Shown here: in pieces, positions 26,651-34,311 of the stretch
Numbering within the stretch: position 1 is the stretch's first letter
How the letters are laid out: the number at the start of each line of letters is the position of its first letter
From: Lachnospiraceae bacterium
GTDB taxonomy: Bacteria; Bacillota; Clostridia; Lachnospirales; Lachnospiraceae
Direction: 5' to 3'
Assembly: GCA_017524595.1 (NCBI GenBank)
Contig: JAFXVI010000014.1
Location: 1 to 38,094 of the forward strand
DNA: 38,094 bases
Made by a program: the position numbers and the translations under genes
The notes under the pieces: generated by a model
Database searches by the model: none
The model's input: only the letters and a program-made list of their open reading frames with translations
Told to the model about the DNA's origin: nothing

Positions 26651-27073
26651 CTATTGTTTGTTATAATACTTTATTCCTGAATCCGGGCAGAAATATGTTC
26701 TGATATAGCCATCAGTAGATACAATTACGAACTCGTTTGTTGCCTGTATATAATACACGTCATCTCCATCCTCGGCCTCTGTCTTGTGCAGCGCATTGGG
26801 ATCTAACGGTACGGCTGCTGCTGCTTCTTCGTATTCTTTTGCCGATTTAAAGCCCATATCAATCCCATGCTTTTCATAATGCTCGTTAAGAAGCTTACTG
26901 TTACGGAACCTAAGCGCAGGCTCCTTGCTTATATTCTCTGTGGTAGGCACATCTATTTTTCTAGTATCAACAGCGATACTATCGCAACCAATAATAATCG
27001 CTTGAAAAATCACAAGCAGTGCAATCGTAATTACCGTAACAGCCGATCTGCAGATCCTCTTCTTCCCGCTCAT
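26651..27073 (-). CDS. Small lipoprotein with possible BECR-fold (barnase-like) nuclease domain
   Basis: The 140-residue protein has an N-terminal helix and lipobox IIGC (Cys30). The C-terminal 80 residues contain LLNEHYEKHGIDMGF (61-75), SAKEYEEAA and VSTDGYIRTYFCPDSG (118-133). Paired Lys-His near an N-terminal helix and a late DGxIRTxFxP strand recall barnase/EndoU/colicin/RelE-type (BECR) toxin domains. I make this link from memory of motif layout, so it is tentative. The start overlaps the stop of the CPCC gene by four bases, a coupled pair. An anchored protein with a nuclease-like domain is puzzling; it could also be a non-enzymatic surface protein. Confidence 0.55.
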   Translation of the reverse strand: MSGKKRICRSAVTVITIALLVIFQAIIIGCDSIAVDTRKIDVPTTENISKEPALRFRNSKLLNEHYEKHGIDMGFKSAKEYEEAAAAVPLDPNALHKTEAEDGDDVYYIQATNEFVIVSTDGYIRTYFCPDSGIKYYNKQ

Positions 27074-27327
27074 CTTATTTCCTCCGGCATGGGCTTCCTT
27101 ACTTTTGAAACAAATCTTTCCTCACATGCACCGAATTTCTCAAAATTATTTCTGCATTCGGTAAGGCTTAAGTCATTTGCTCCACCCGCAAGATCAGGAT
27201 CATCCTCCTGAACGGGATCATCCTCCCAGAAGCATACAGGACATATTTCATAAGCCCCCGCATTCGGAAGCGTATAATATCCGCAGCACGGACAGCGAAA
27301 CTTTTCTGATATTCCGATTGAACTCAT
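27070..27327 (-). CDS. CPCC-type cysteine-rich small protein
   Basis: The 85-residue cytoplasmic protein has a zinc-ribbon-like core: CPCC at 12-15 (Cys12, Cys14, Cys15) and CPVC at 29-32 (Cys29, Cys32), followed by FWEDDPVQ. It matches the Cys-rich CPCC family, whose members were predicted as immunity proteins in polymorphic toxin loci and also occur alone. The ribosome site is AGAGGA. It lies 61 nt after the HD-GYP gene and overlaps the lipoprotein gene by ATGA. If the lipoprotein is a toxin, this would be its immunity partner (inference). Confidence 0.8.
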   Translation of the reverse strand: MSSIGISEKFRCPCCGYYTLPNAGAYEICPVCFWEDDPVQEDDPDLAGGANDLSLTECRNNFEKFGACEERFVSKVRKPMPEEIR

Positions 27328-27388
27328 CTCTTATCCTCTCAAAATGTTTGCTGACATCTGTTCCAACAATACCATACGGACACCTATC

Positions 27389-28489
27389 CTATAATATCAC
27401 CAGACTCGCACAATTGATATCATCACACAAGTCGTAAAGCTTTCCTGTCTTAAGCCCCACAACTGTTGGCCTTAGACAATTGTTGCGGTTGTTCTTTACC
27501 ACCTTGGCAGGTTCTCCCGAAGAGAGATTCACGATACTGTCTACCGGATACAGGATAACACAGTTTAAAAAACTCAGCATCACATTCATGTCCAGATCCT
27601 GCGTCATGGCCATTATCATTTCAACCGCCTCCCGTTTCGGAAACGCCTTCTTATACGGTCGTTCTGTGACCAGAGCATCATATACATCCGCTACGGCGAT
27701 TATTCTGGCGTATTTATGTATATCATCACCCATCGTGCCAAGAGGATATCCTTTTCCGCTCATCTTCTCATGATGCTGCAGAACGCCCTTCATGATCGGT
27801 TCTGAAAACTGATTTTTTTCCTTAAGTATCTTAAAGCCAAACAGTGAATGCTGTTTCATAAGCTCGAATTCTTTATCATCAAGACGTCCGGGCTTATTAA
27901 GTACTTCTAGAGGAATCTGTGACTTCCCAAGATCATGCAACAATCCTGCGATCCCCAGCTCCCTTAACTCTTCAGTATTCAGGCCGCAGGTCTGCCCGAT
28001 GACCATCGCCATCGTTGCTACATCCACACTGTGTTTAAAAGTATACTCATCGCTGACTTTGATAAGATTAATATCGATTGCAACAGCATTGCTGCCGGTG
28101 ATAGCCCTGACCAGCTCGTTCGATATGTTTGTCGTTGTTTCCAAAAAACCTTCGGAATCAGTATTATGAAATAAGAATTGTATTCCTTCTCCGACGCGCT
28201 TGCATACTTCCTGATTGAGCTTTACCTTGGATCTGTCCTCCACCCTGCTCTTCTCTATAAGCTGTCTCGTATATATGGGCAGATTACGTTCAAGCTCTGA
28301 TACTTCTTCAGGTTCGCCTTCACTTACATATATCCCTGCAACGCCATGTTCGCGCAGGTATTCTATTTGAAAATCATCCAGCACCGCTCCTCTTGCTATC
28401 ATCTCTCTTCCACGGGAATCGACTATAGCTTGGTCGATCTTCATTCCGCTTTTAAGCGTTCTGGTGCTGATAAGCTTACGTTTAACCAT
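27389..28489 (-). CDS. HD-GYP domain protein (probable c-di-GMP phosphodiesterase)
   Basis: The 366-residue protein has an N-terminal region of about 130 residues typical of DUF3391-like HD-GYP proteins (LISTRTLKSGMKIDQAIVDS), then HD-GYP at about 140-310. HD is His185-Asp186 in LLHDLGKSQIP, GYP is 247-249 in SGKGYPLG, with HHEK at 239-242. Metal ligands appear intact, so hydrolysis of c-di-GMP to pGpG or GMP is expected. A C-terminal tail holds a short beta-barrel-like segment. The start MVKRKL at 28489 has GGGG upstream and lies four bases after the receiver gene stop; an ATG 15 codons earlier overlaps that gene. It is the distal member of the FapA/HD-GYP operon. Confidence 0.92.
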   Translation of the reverse strand: MVKRKLISTRTLKSGMKIDQAIVDSRGREMIARGAVLDDFQIEYLREHGVAGIYVSEGEPEEVSELERNLPIYTRQLIEKSRVEDRSKVKLNQEVCKRVGEGIQFLFHNTDSEGFLETTTNISNELVRAITGSNAVAIDINLIKVSDEYTFKHSVDVATMAMVIGQTCGLNTEELRELGIAGLLHDLGKSQIPLEVLNKPGRLDDKEFELMKQHSLFGFKILKEKNQFSEPIMKGVLQHHEKMSGKGYPLGTMGDDIHKYARIIAVADVYDALVTERPYKKAFPKREAVEMIMAMTQDLDMNVMLSFLNCVILYPVDSIVNLSSGEPAKVVKNNRNNCLRPTVVGLKTGKLYDLCDDINCASLVIL

Positions 28490-28493
28490 GTAT

Positions 28494-29036
28494 TCAATCC
28501 CCGGTAAGATACTCCCTGAGCCTTTCCTTATCAAGTATCTTCTGAAGTTCGCCGCGGGCTATCGGTCTGGTTATCAAACCATCAACCTCAAGATCTTTTC
28601 TGTGTTCGAATACCCCTCTCTCCTCCTCATATACCATGAAATATATAGGAACATTTGCCATCTCTTTGTAGAGTCTGACTATTGATATTATCTTCTTAGC
28701 GGACATGACAGTCATATAACAGTCAAGGAATATTATATCCGGAAGATGTGTGTTCATATAAAAGATCGCTTCTTTCGGATCGGAAAACACCGCGCATTCA
28801 TAATCTCTGGACAAATATATCTTCATTAGATCCAAAGTCTGATAGTCATCATCTATTACGACAATAATGGACCTGCCGTTCTCACTTCTCACAGGCCTTA
28901 TGTCAGGAGTCTCCAAATCGTCATCGAGTACAAAGTTCTCATTGGGGTGCGGCTGTCTCTCCGATGCATCCCCCAGGATATCCTGTATTTCCTCTTCATC
29001 CCCGAACTTTATAAATTTATCCAATCCATCTGCCAT
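28494..29036 (-). CDS. Stand-alone response-regulator receiver protein
   Basis: A 180-residue protein with an acidic N-terminal extension (1-55) and one receiver domain. Acidic-pocket Asp62-Asp64 (VIDDDYQ) and phospho-acceptor Asp105 (FLDCYM) are present. The usual Lys of the KP pair is Arg157 (TRP), and the loop after Asp105 is CYMTVMS rather than xxMPGMDG, so signalling may be atypical. No output domain is present. It lies between two HD-GYP genes, with 26 nt before it and four after, suggesting it modulates one of them. No kinase is adjacent. Confidence 0.88.
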   Translation of the reverse strand: MADGLDKFIKFGDEEEIQDILGDASERQPHPNENFVLDDDLETPDIRPVRSENGRSIIVVIDDDYQTLDLMKIYLSRDYECAVFSDPKEAIFYMNTHLPDIIFLDCYMTVMSAKKIISIVRLYKEMANVPIYFMVYEEERGVFEHRKDLEVDGLITRPIARGELQKILDKERLREYLTGD

Positions 29037-29062
29037 TGCAGAAACTCTCCTTACTTAGCTTG

Positions 29063-30154
29063 TTATTTATCCTTATGACGATCAAAGAAACCTTCGAATT
29101 CATCCCTTGATTTCCTGAATGCCTCGAGAAGCTGTGGAGCAAACACACCGGCTTCACCCTGTACGATCATATTGAAAGCCTCTTCCTTGCTGTATGCCGC
29201 CCTGTATACGCTCTCCGTAACCAGTGCATCATAAACATCGGCTATCGATTCACATTGTGCGGAAATGGGGATGGCGTCCCCCTTCAATCCATCAGGATAT
29301 CCCCGTCCATCGTATCTTTCATGATGATAACGGCATATCTCATAGCTGATCCGGGCATAGTCCTCATCCCAGATACCGCTTATGTTGTTAACTATATCGG
29401 CACCGCGTATCGTATGACTTTTCATAAATTCAAATTCATCTTTGGTAAGCTTGCCCGGCTTGTTAAGTATAGAATCCGGGATCGCTATCTTTCCTATATC
29501 ATGAAGAGAGCTTGCAGACACAATGATATCCACTATGTTCTCATCGAGTCCGGTTTCGGGATGATCTTTCATCATCCTTGTTGCTATTATCTCAGTATAG
29601 CCCTTGATGCGATTAATATGGTCACCGCTCTCAAGACTGCGGCACTCAACAACTGTAGCAAGGATATCCACTATATTCTGCTTGCTCTTGTCAAGCTCAT
29701 CTTTCTGCATCTTAAGAAGCTTGAACTGCTTGTTCATGGTAACGGTCTGCGATTCTACTTTCTGCTCAAGACCGCGCTTGTATATGAAGAGTTCGGTAAG
29801 ATTGCTTACTCTTCGCTTTACTATCTCCGCAATAAAAGGCTTATGTACAAAATCATAAATACCCATTCTGGTCGGACTGTGTTCAAGATGCGCAGCCTCG
29901 CGTTCGTTGATAAACAGCACCGGCATTTTGGACAAAAGACCACGCTTGTCAAGCCTCTCAAGGAAACCATAACCGTCAAGTCCCTCCATCGAGAACCTGT
30001 ACAGGACTGTAGCAAATTCTTTTCCGTGATTATCAAGCTGGGTCATTACCTCCATGATGTCCCCTGCCGTCTCCACCTCAAAGGAATCCTTAAGTATCTC
30101 CTTCAGCTGTTTCCTGTTAGCTTCCTCATGATCTACGATCAAAACTTTTTCCAT
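29063..30154 (-). CDS. Response-regulator-like HD-GYP protein with degenerate receiver
   Basis: The 363-residue protein has a receiver fold (1-115), a coiled coil (about 125-160) and an HD-GYP domain (163-350). The HD-GYP part is intact: His218-Asp219 in SLHDIGKIAIP, HHERYDGRGYP with GYP at 285-287. The receiver is not canonical. The acid pocket reads IVDHEE, with His in place of one Asp, and the phospho-acceptor position three residues before Met56 is Arg53 (VLYRFSMEGLDG). Lys105 is retained. It probably senses by protein contact rather than phosphorylation. The gene lies 23 nt after the FapA-like gene and 26 nt before the receiver gene. Confidence 0.92.
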   Translation of the reverse strand: MEKVLIVDHEEANRKQLKEILKDSFEVETAGDIMEVMTQLDNHGKEFATVLYRFSMEGLDGYGFLERLDKRGLLSKMPVLFINEREAAHLEHSPTRMGIYDFVHKPFIAEIVKRRVSNLTELFIYKRGLEQKVESQTVTMNKQFKLLKMQKDELDKSKQNIVDILATVVECRSLESGDHINRIKGYTEIIATRMMKDHPETGLDENIVDIIVSASSLHDIGKIAIPDSILNKPGKLTKDEFEFMKSHTIRGADIVNNISGIWDEDYARISYEICRYHHERYDGRGYPDGLKGDAIPISAQCESIADVYDALVTESVYRAAYSKEEAFNMIVQGEAGVFAPQLLEAFRKSRDEFEGFFDRHKDK

Positions 30155-30177
30155 AATGCTCCCTCTCCCCTGACTAT

Positions 30178-32361
30178 CTAAATACGATCAACCTTAACAC
30201 CGTTTTCATCATCGCTTACCCTTACACCTACTGTTCTTTCATTGGCCTTCCAGCGCTTTCCGTTAACTTCTACGACCACACCCTCATATACGGCGCCCTT
30301 CATCTCTACCTTGGCCTGCTTGGCTTCCTCTATCTTGGCTTCGACAGCCGCAAGCTCCTCTTCAAGTACCTTTTTGTTTTCCTCCTTGGTATATCGCGCG
30401 TTGTCGATCTTCTTGAACATATCCATTTCGGCAAGAGCATCAGCAGGATACAGTGCCTCCAGTTCCTCATAAGCCGCATTCAGTGTATCCAGTTCCTTAT
30501 TTATCTTCTTGATCTGGTTGGATATTATTATCTGGCGCTTGATTATCTCATTGCTGACTCCGACCCTCAAGAAAGTCTTTACTCCGGATTCGTTGCCAAC
30601 CTCGTTAACCTTTATCATCAGCTCGGCATACGTTGAGCCACCGATAAGCGAACCTTTCCGGCCGGCCAGCTCTATCACGCCTCCGCACTCCACTTCACTC
30701 TTAAGGCAGTAGCTAACCTTGATATTTCCTCCTGCCTTCACGTTTACATTTTCAAAGAAACTTCCTTCGATATTGTTACCGGCTTTTATATGTCCTTTAC
30801 TCTGAGAATTAACGCCCTTTCTAAGTATTATGTTTCCTCCTGCTTCCAGAGTAGCACCTTCCACAAATCCGTCTACGATAAGGTCATCCTTGGCGATTAT
30901 GGTACAGCCGTTTCCAATGTTTCCGGTAACATGGATATTGCCATCGAACCTTGTATCACCCATATATGCAGTGACTTCCCCAAGGGTAAGCAGATTGGAT
31001 ACTTCAAGCTTCGAGCCGTTAAGCTCAACTATGCCATCCACGTTGGCTATATATGTAACATTATCCTGTTCAACATAAAATCCCTTGCCGGTAAGGATAT
31101 TCTTTTCTTTGCCCTTTATCGTCGGAAATTCCTGTCCGAAAATATTATAACCGACAGATCCCGGTTCAGCAGGATGATAGACCGCAAGCTTCTGGCCTCT
31201 CTTTACCTGCTCAAACCACTCAATATCTTTGTAATCAAGGCTTCCATCTTCAAGTACTTTTGGTTCTCTGTTAACCTCGGTCCTGAAAAAGAACTCATAA
31301 TAACCGTCCGGTCCCGGTTCCGACTTAAGTCCCTGTGCTATGATCTGGGGCTGATTACCTGCCTGATCGGTCAAGATCATGTTGATGACATTTTCATCGA
31401 TCCCCTTTATTATTCCTCTCTCCTCAAGGGCATTTCTTATAACGCTCCTGGTTATCCCGGCACGTCTCCCTGTCAGCTGGAAGTAAGCCGTCATCTGATC
31501 CGGGGTTATCTTGATCTCAAAATTGTTATATGCTATCGCCTTGGTCTCACCCAATTCATATGGTGTATCATCCACGATACCCGCCGCCAGATATGCACGC
31601 TTGACTGACATATCGGTTGCAGGATACATAAGGCTCGAATACCTGGATACATCAAGTCCATCCTCAAGACCCAGCCTTATCTCTCTCATCTGCTGCCAGT
31701 CATATAACGGATTCAGATACATGGAAATATTGACCTGATGCTCCATTCCCCTGCGGATCTCGCGCATCTGACGCCATTCATAATCAAGCCCGGTATACTG
31801 TCTTACATTAAGTCCACGCTCAAGGCCCAGCCTTATCTGCTCAATCGAGCTTCCTCTTAAATTCGGATCTATATATGGTTTTATATTTATCTTCTTTTCA
31901 AGACAGATACGTATCTGTTCCAACTGCTCTTCATCATAATTGTCCTCTATGTAAGGAGCCAGATCCACGCCTGACTTTATCGCCTTTCGAAGTTCCCTTA
32001 AAGTTCCTGCCGGAAGGCTGACATATTTGGAAAGATTTATTCCGTCAGCCAGTGCTAGGCGCAGCTGTCTCATAGTATCAAACGGAACACGCGGATACGC
32101 ATACAGTCTGACGTTAAGCTTCGCCTCCAGACCAAGTCGTATCTCTTCCATCTGAAACCAGTCAAAATCCTTTCTTGCATATATCTCATACGGAAGATCA
32201 CTCATCATTCCGAGACGAATCTCACGCATCTGCAACGCAAAAAAGCCCTTATCTTCATAAGGTTCAATATCAAGGCCTTCCTCAAGTCCCAACTTGATCT
32301 CTTCGACCTGATCCCTTGTAAAACCCTTATCGTAATATTCCTGCTGTTCCCGTCTTGTCAT
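30178..32361 (-). CDS. FapA/DUF342-family protein with N-terminal 25-residue repeats
   Basis: The 727-residue protein has two parts. Residues 15-250 hold nine tandem repeats of about 25 residues with consensus QMREIRLGLEDGLDVSxY, each probably a helix pair. Residues 285-640 are the FapA (DUF342) region: ITPDQMTAYFQLTGRRAG, then a beta-helix of GN-rich rungs (GNIGNGCTIIAKDDLIVDG). A coiled coil lies at about 640-700 and a small C-terminal beta domain follows. DUF342 proteins are predicted polymer-forming scaffolds, some near flagellar genes; the repeat domain could bind partners. It heads the operon with both HD-GYP genes and the lone receiver, pointing to a scaffold for c-di-GMP signalling (inference). 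A promoter is visible upstream. Confidence 0.88.
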   Translation of the reverse strand: MTRREQQEYYDKGFTRDQVEEIKLGLEEGLDIEPYEDKGFFALQMREIRLGMMSDLPYEIYARKDFDWFQMEEIRLGLEAKLNVRLYAYPRVPFDTMRQLRLALADGINLSKYVSLPAGTLRELRKAIKSGVDLAPYIEDNYDEEQLEQIRICLEKKINIKPYIDPNLRGSSIEQIRLGLERGLNVRQYTGLDYEWRQMREIRRGMEHQVNISMYLNPLYDWQQMREIRLGLEDGLDVSRYSSLMYPATDMSVKRAYLAAGIVDDTPYELGETKAIAYNNFEIKITPDQMTAYFQLTGRRAGITRSVIRNALEERGIIKGIDENVINMILTDQAGNQPQIIAQGLKSEPGPDGYYEFFFRTEVNREPKVLEDGSLDYKDIEWFEQVKRGQKLAVYHPAEPGSVGYNIFGQEFPTIKGKEKNILTGKGFYVEQDNVTYIANVDGIVELNGSKLEVSNLLTLGEVTAYMGDTRFDGNIHVTGNIGNGCTIIAKDDLIVDGFVEGATLEAGGNIILRKGVNSQSKGHIKAGNNIEGSFFENVNVKAGGNIKVSYCLKSEVECGGVIELAGRKGSLIGGSTYAELMIKVNEVGNESGVKTFLRVGVSNEIIKRQIIISNQIKKINKELDTLNAAYEELEALYPADALAEMDMFKKIDNARYTKEENKKVLEEELAAVEAKIEEAKQAKVEMKGAVYEGVVVEVNGKRWKANERTVGVRVSDDENGVKVDRI

Positions 32362-32394
32362 ACTGCCCCCAAACTTCCCCTATGTTATGTTACC

Positions 32395-32423
32395 TGTATA
32401 TTGTACCACAAATTCGTAAGCAA
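32395..32423 (-). promoter_or_regulatory. Promoter for the FapA/HD-GYP operon
   Basis: On the minus strand TTGCTT (complement of 32418-32423) and TATACA (32395-32400) are 17 bp apart. The start codon at 32361 is about 27 nt past the likely transcription start. Confidence 0.5.
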
Positions 32424-32489
32424 TACACAAAATTCGCTACAAAATTTAAAGTATTTTACAACATTTTTATCGGATAAATGCAATTATCC

Positions 32490-32519
32490 TTTACTTATCA
32501 CACAAATATACCGTATAAT
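32490..32519 (+). promoter_or_regulatory. Promoter for the SGNH lipoprotein gene
   Basis: TATAAT at 32514-32519 is preceded by TTTACT (32490-32495) at 18 bp. The GGAGG at 32566-32570 is six bases before ATG 32577. Confidence 0.5.
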
Positions 32520-32576
32520 TCTCATATTCGATGATAATTCGCACTATTTACAGACGACTTTTTTCGGAGGATTACC

Positions 32577-33326
32577 ATGAACAATAATAACAGGATGCCC
32601 CGCATATATCTTATTACGATTCTTGCGCTGCTTATCTGCTGTATGAGCGCATGTTCTAATATTACTGTTTCTGAAAACACCTCAACCGGGGCTCAGACAC
32701 CTGCGGATGCCGATGCAGATACGGATACAGCGGCGGATAACACCAAAGAAGAGTCTGTTTCAGATACAGCAAAGGAAAATGACCCGAATAAAGATCTCCC
32801 TGATATCATCTGGCTTGGCGACTCGCTCACGCAGGGATCTTTGGGGGATGATAATCACAACGAAAACAATCCGCAGGCTCCCTGGCGTGTACTCGGAGAA
32901 ATATCAGGGCTCAACGTAACAGGCGCCGGGTTCTTCGGATATAAAACACATGACATTTACTGGGCATATGGGGAATACGGCGGGATCAAGGAACCGGCTG
33001 TCACTTATGTGCATTGGGTGGGATCAAATGATTTTCAGGTATCTGCTGACAGTATTGACGAAGTCATAGAAGAAACCGACAGGTTCAATAGTAACGTCGG
33101 CATTACAAAATACATTGTCCTTGGCACACCTAACCGTAAGGATATGGATCCGGACACACATACTCTGGCAAATGAACGCCTGTCAGAACACTATGGCGAT
33201 AAATACCTTGATATCATGCCATATGTTGAGTTCGTCCAAGATGGCGTTCACCTAACGGAAGATTCCTACAGAAAGGTGGCCGAGGCTGTATATGAAAAAC
33301 TGAAAAGTCTGGGGTACTGCAAATGA
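32577..33326 (+). CDS. SGNH/GDSL-family hydrolase lipoprotein
   Basis: The 249-residue protein has a signal helix with a lipobox-like MSAC (Cys26) and an acidic, Ala/Asp/Thr-rich linker (28-70), suggesting surface anchoring. The hydrolase domain (73-249) shows block I LGDSLTQG with nucleophile Ser83, block II Gly117, block III GSND (149-152) and block V DGVHLT with Asp222 and His225. All catalytic residues are present. SGNH enzymes of this size are acyl or acetyl esterases, often acting on cell-wall or plant polysaccharides; the substrate here is unknown. It diverges from the FapA operon and converges with udp 13 bases away. Confidence 0.9.
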   Translation: MNNNNRMPRIYLITILALLICCMSACSNITVSENTSTGAQTPADADADTDTAADNTKEESVSDTAKENDPNKDLPDIIWLGDSLTQGSLGDDNHNENNPQAPWRVLGEISGLNVTGAGFFGYKTHDIYWAYGEYGGIKEPAVTYVHWVGSNDFQVSADSIDEVIEETDRFNSNVGITKYIVLGTPNRKDMDPDTHTLANERLSEHYGDKYLDIMPYVEFVQDGVHLTEDSYRKVAEAVYEKLKSLGYCK

Positions 33327-33338
33327 CCGCCCATAAGC

Positions 33339-34106
33339 TTATCTGGCCCGGTCTGCCTCAATCATCTTCTTCATCGCTTCTACAGCTATCCTGACAGCTG
33401 CCGATGTATCCTCGCTCATCTTCTGATCAAGACCTGCCTTCTCGCGTTCCTGATTCCAGATAACGTGGAAACAAGAGCCTGCGCGGCAGCCCCTTGCCGA
33501 AGCTATTACAAACAGTGCAGATGATTCCATTTCAGAAGCCTTTACTCCAAGACGCTTCCACGCTTCCCATTTATCAAGCAGCTCATATGAGACAGGCATG
33601 GATTCCGGTGAATGCTGTCCATAGAACGAATCCTTGCACTGAACAACACCGGTATGACTCTTGCAGCCCGCTTCATCCGCAGCCTGTTTAAGCGCCATAA
33701 CGATATCAAAATCAGCCACTGCCGGGAATTCGATCGGCGCATATTCCATCGATGTATGCTCATACCTGATCGCACCCGTAGCTATCACTATATCACCGGA
33801 CTGTACATTAACATCTATGCCTCCACAGGTTCCGCAGCGTATAAAGGTATCGGCTCCTATGTGATGCAACTCTTCAACTGCGATTGCCGTTGACGGTCCG
33901 CCGATCCCTGTTGAACAAACGCTCACCTTCTCGCCGCTTAAATATCCCGTATAAATATTGAACTCACGGTTATAAGCAACCTGCTTAGATCCCTCAAACA
34001 GCTCCGCCACTGCAGCGCATCTGCCCGGATCACCCACAAGGATCACATATCTTCCTACATCGCCCTTAACACACTTAATATGAAATTCCTTCTCAAGTTC
34101 CTGCAT
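33339..34106 (-). CDS. udp: Uridine phosphorylase
   Basis: The 255-residue enzyme of the PNP/UDP phosphorylase family cleaves uridine with phosphate to uracil and ribose 1-phosphate in pyrimidine salvage. Motifs are the phosphate loop ILVGDPGRC (22-30), [15 protein letters not shown] and [17 protein letters not shown] comes late, and EMESSALF carries the ribose-binding Glu-Met-Glu. The length matches bacterial Udp. The ribosome site GGGAGG is clear. It appears monocistronic, directly upstream of the divergent tRNA-Leu. A related nucleoside phosphorylase specificity cannot be fully excluded. Confidence 0.9.
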   Translation of the reverse strand: MQELEKEFHIKCVKGDVGRYVILVGDPGRCAAVAELFEGSKQVAYNREFNIYTGYLSGEKVSVCSTGIGGPSTAIAVEELHHIGADTFIRCGTCGGIDVNVQSGDIVIATGAIRYEHTSMEYAPIEFPAVADFDIVMALKQAADEAGCKSHTGVVQCKDSFYGQHSPESMPVSYELLDKWEAWKRLGVKASEMESSALFVIASARGCRAGSCFHVIWNQEREKAGLDQKMSEDTSAAVRIAVEAMKKMIEADRAR

Positions 34107-34145
34107 ACCTTACCTCCCTGAAAATGATAATCTTTTATAATCTGA

Positions 34146-34174
34146 TTGACGATAAATAGTAATTAGGATATACT
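34146..34174 (+). promoter_or_regulatory. Promoter of tRNA-Leu
   Basis: TTGACG (34146-34151), 17-bp spacer and TATACT (34169-34174) form a near-consensus promoter 12 bases before the tRNA 5' end. Confidence 0.75.
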
Positions 34175-34186
34175 ATTCATTGCAAT

Positions 34187-34272
34187 GCCTCAGTGGCGGA
34201 ACTGGCAGACGCACAGGACTTAAAATCCTGCGAGGGTTAAACCTCGTACCGGTTCGATTCCGGTCTGAGGCA
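34187..34272 (+). tRNA. tRNA-Leu (anticodon UAA)
   Basis: The 86-nt gene has acceptor arms GCCTCAG (34187) and CTGAGGC (34265-34271), with discriminator A at 34272. The anticodon loop CTTAAAA gives UAA. A long variable arm (GAGGGTTAAACCTC) marks a class II tRNA, and the T arm reads CCGGTTCGATTCCGG. The CCA end is not encoded. Confidence 0.96.
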
Positions 34273-34284
34273 GACAGAATATAT

Positions 34285-34311
34285 GAGTCAGAGGATATAT
34301 CCCTCTGGCTC
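34285..34311. terminator. Hairpin between tRNA-Leu and clpA
   Basis: GAGTCAGAGG (34285-34294) pairs with CCTCTGGCTC (34302-34311), with one T.G pair. Flanking CAGAAT and ATTCTG could extend it. It probably ends tRNA-Leu transcripts and overlaps the clpA stop. The T tract is weak on both sides. Confidence 0.55.

Noticed and set aside
29255..30181. Plus-strand ORF of 308 codons
   Set aside because: It lies opposite the well-supported HD-GYP gene, has no ribosome site and shows an odd composition rich in Tyr, His and Ile, typical of an antisense shadow.
30790..31608. Plus-strand ORF of 272 codons
   Set aside because: It is antisense to the FapA-like gene, whose repeats and motifs are clear; no family features are visible in the antisense frame.
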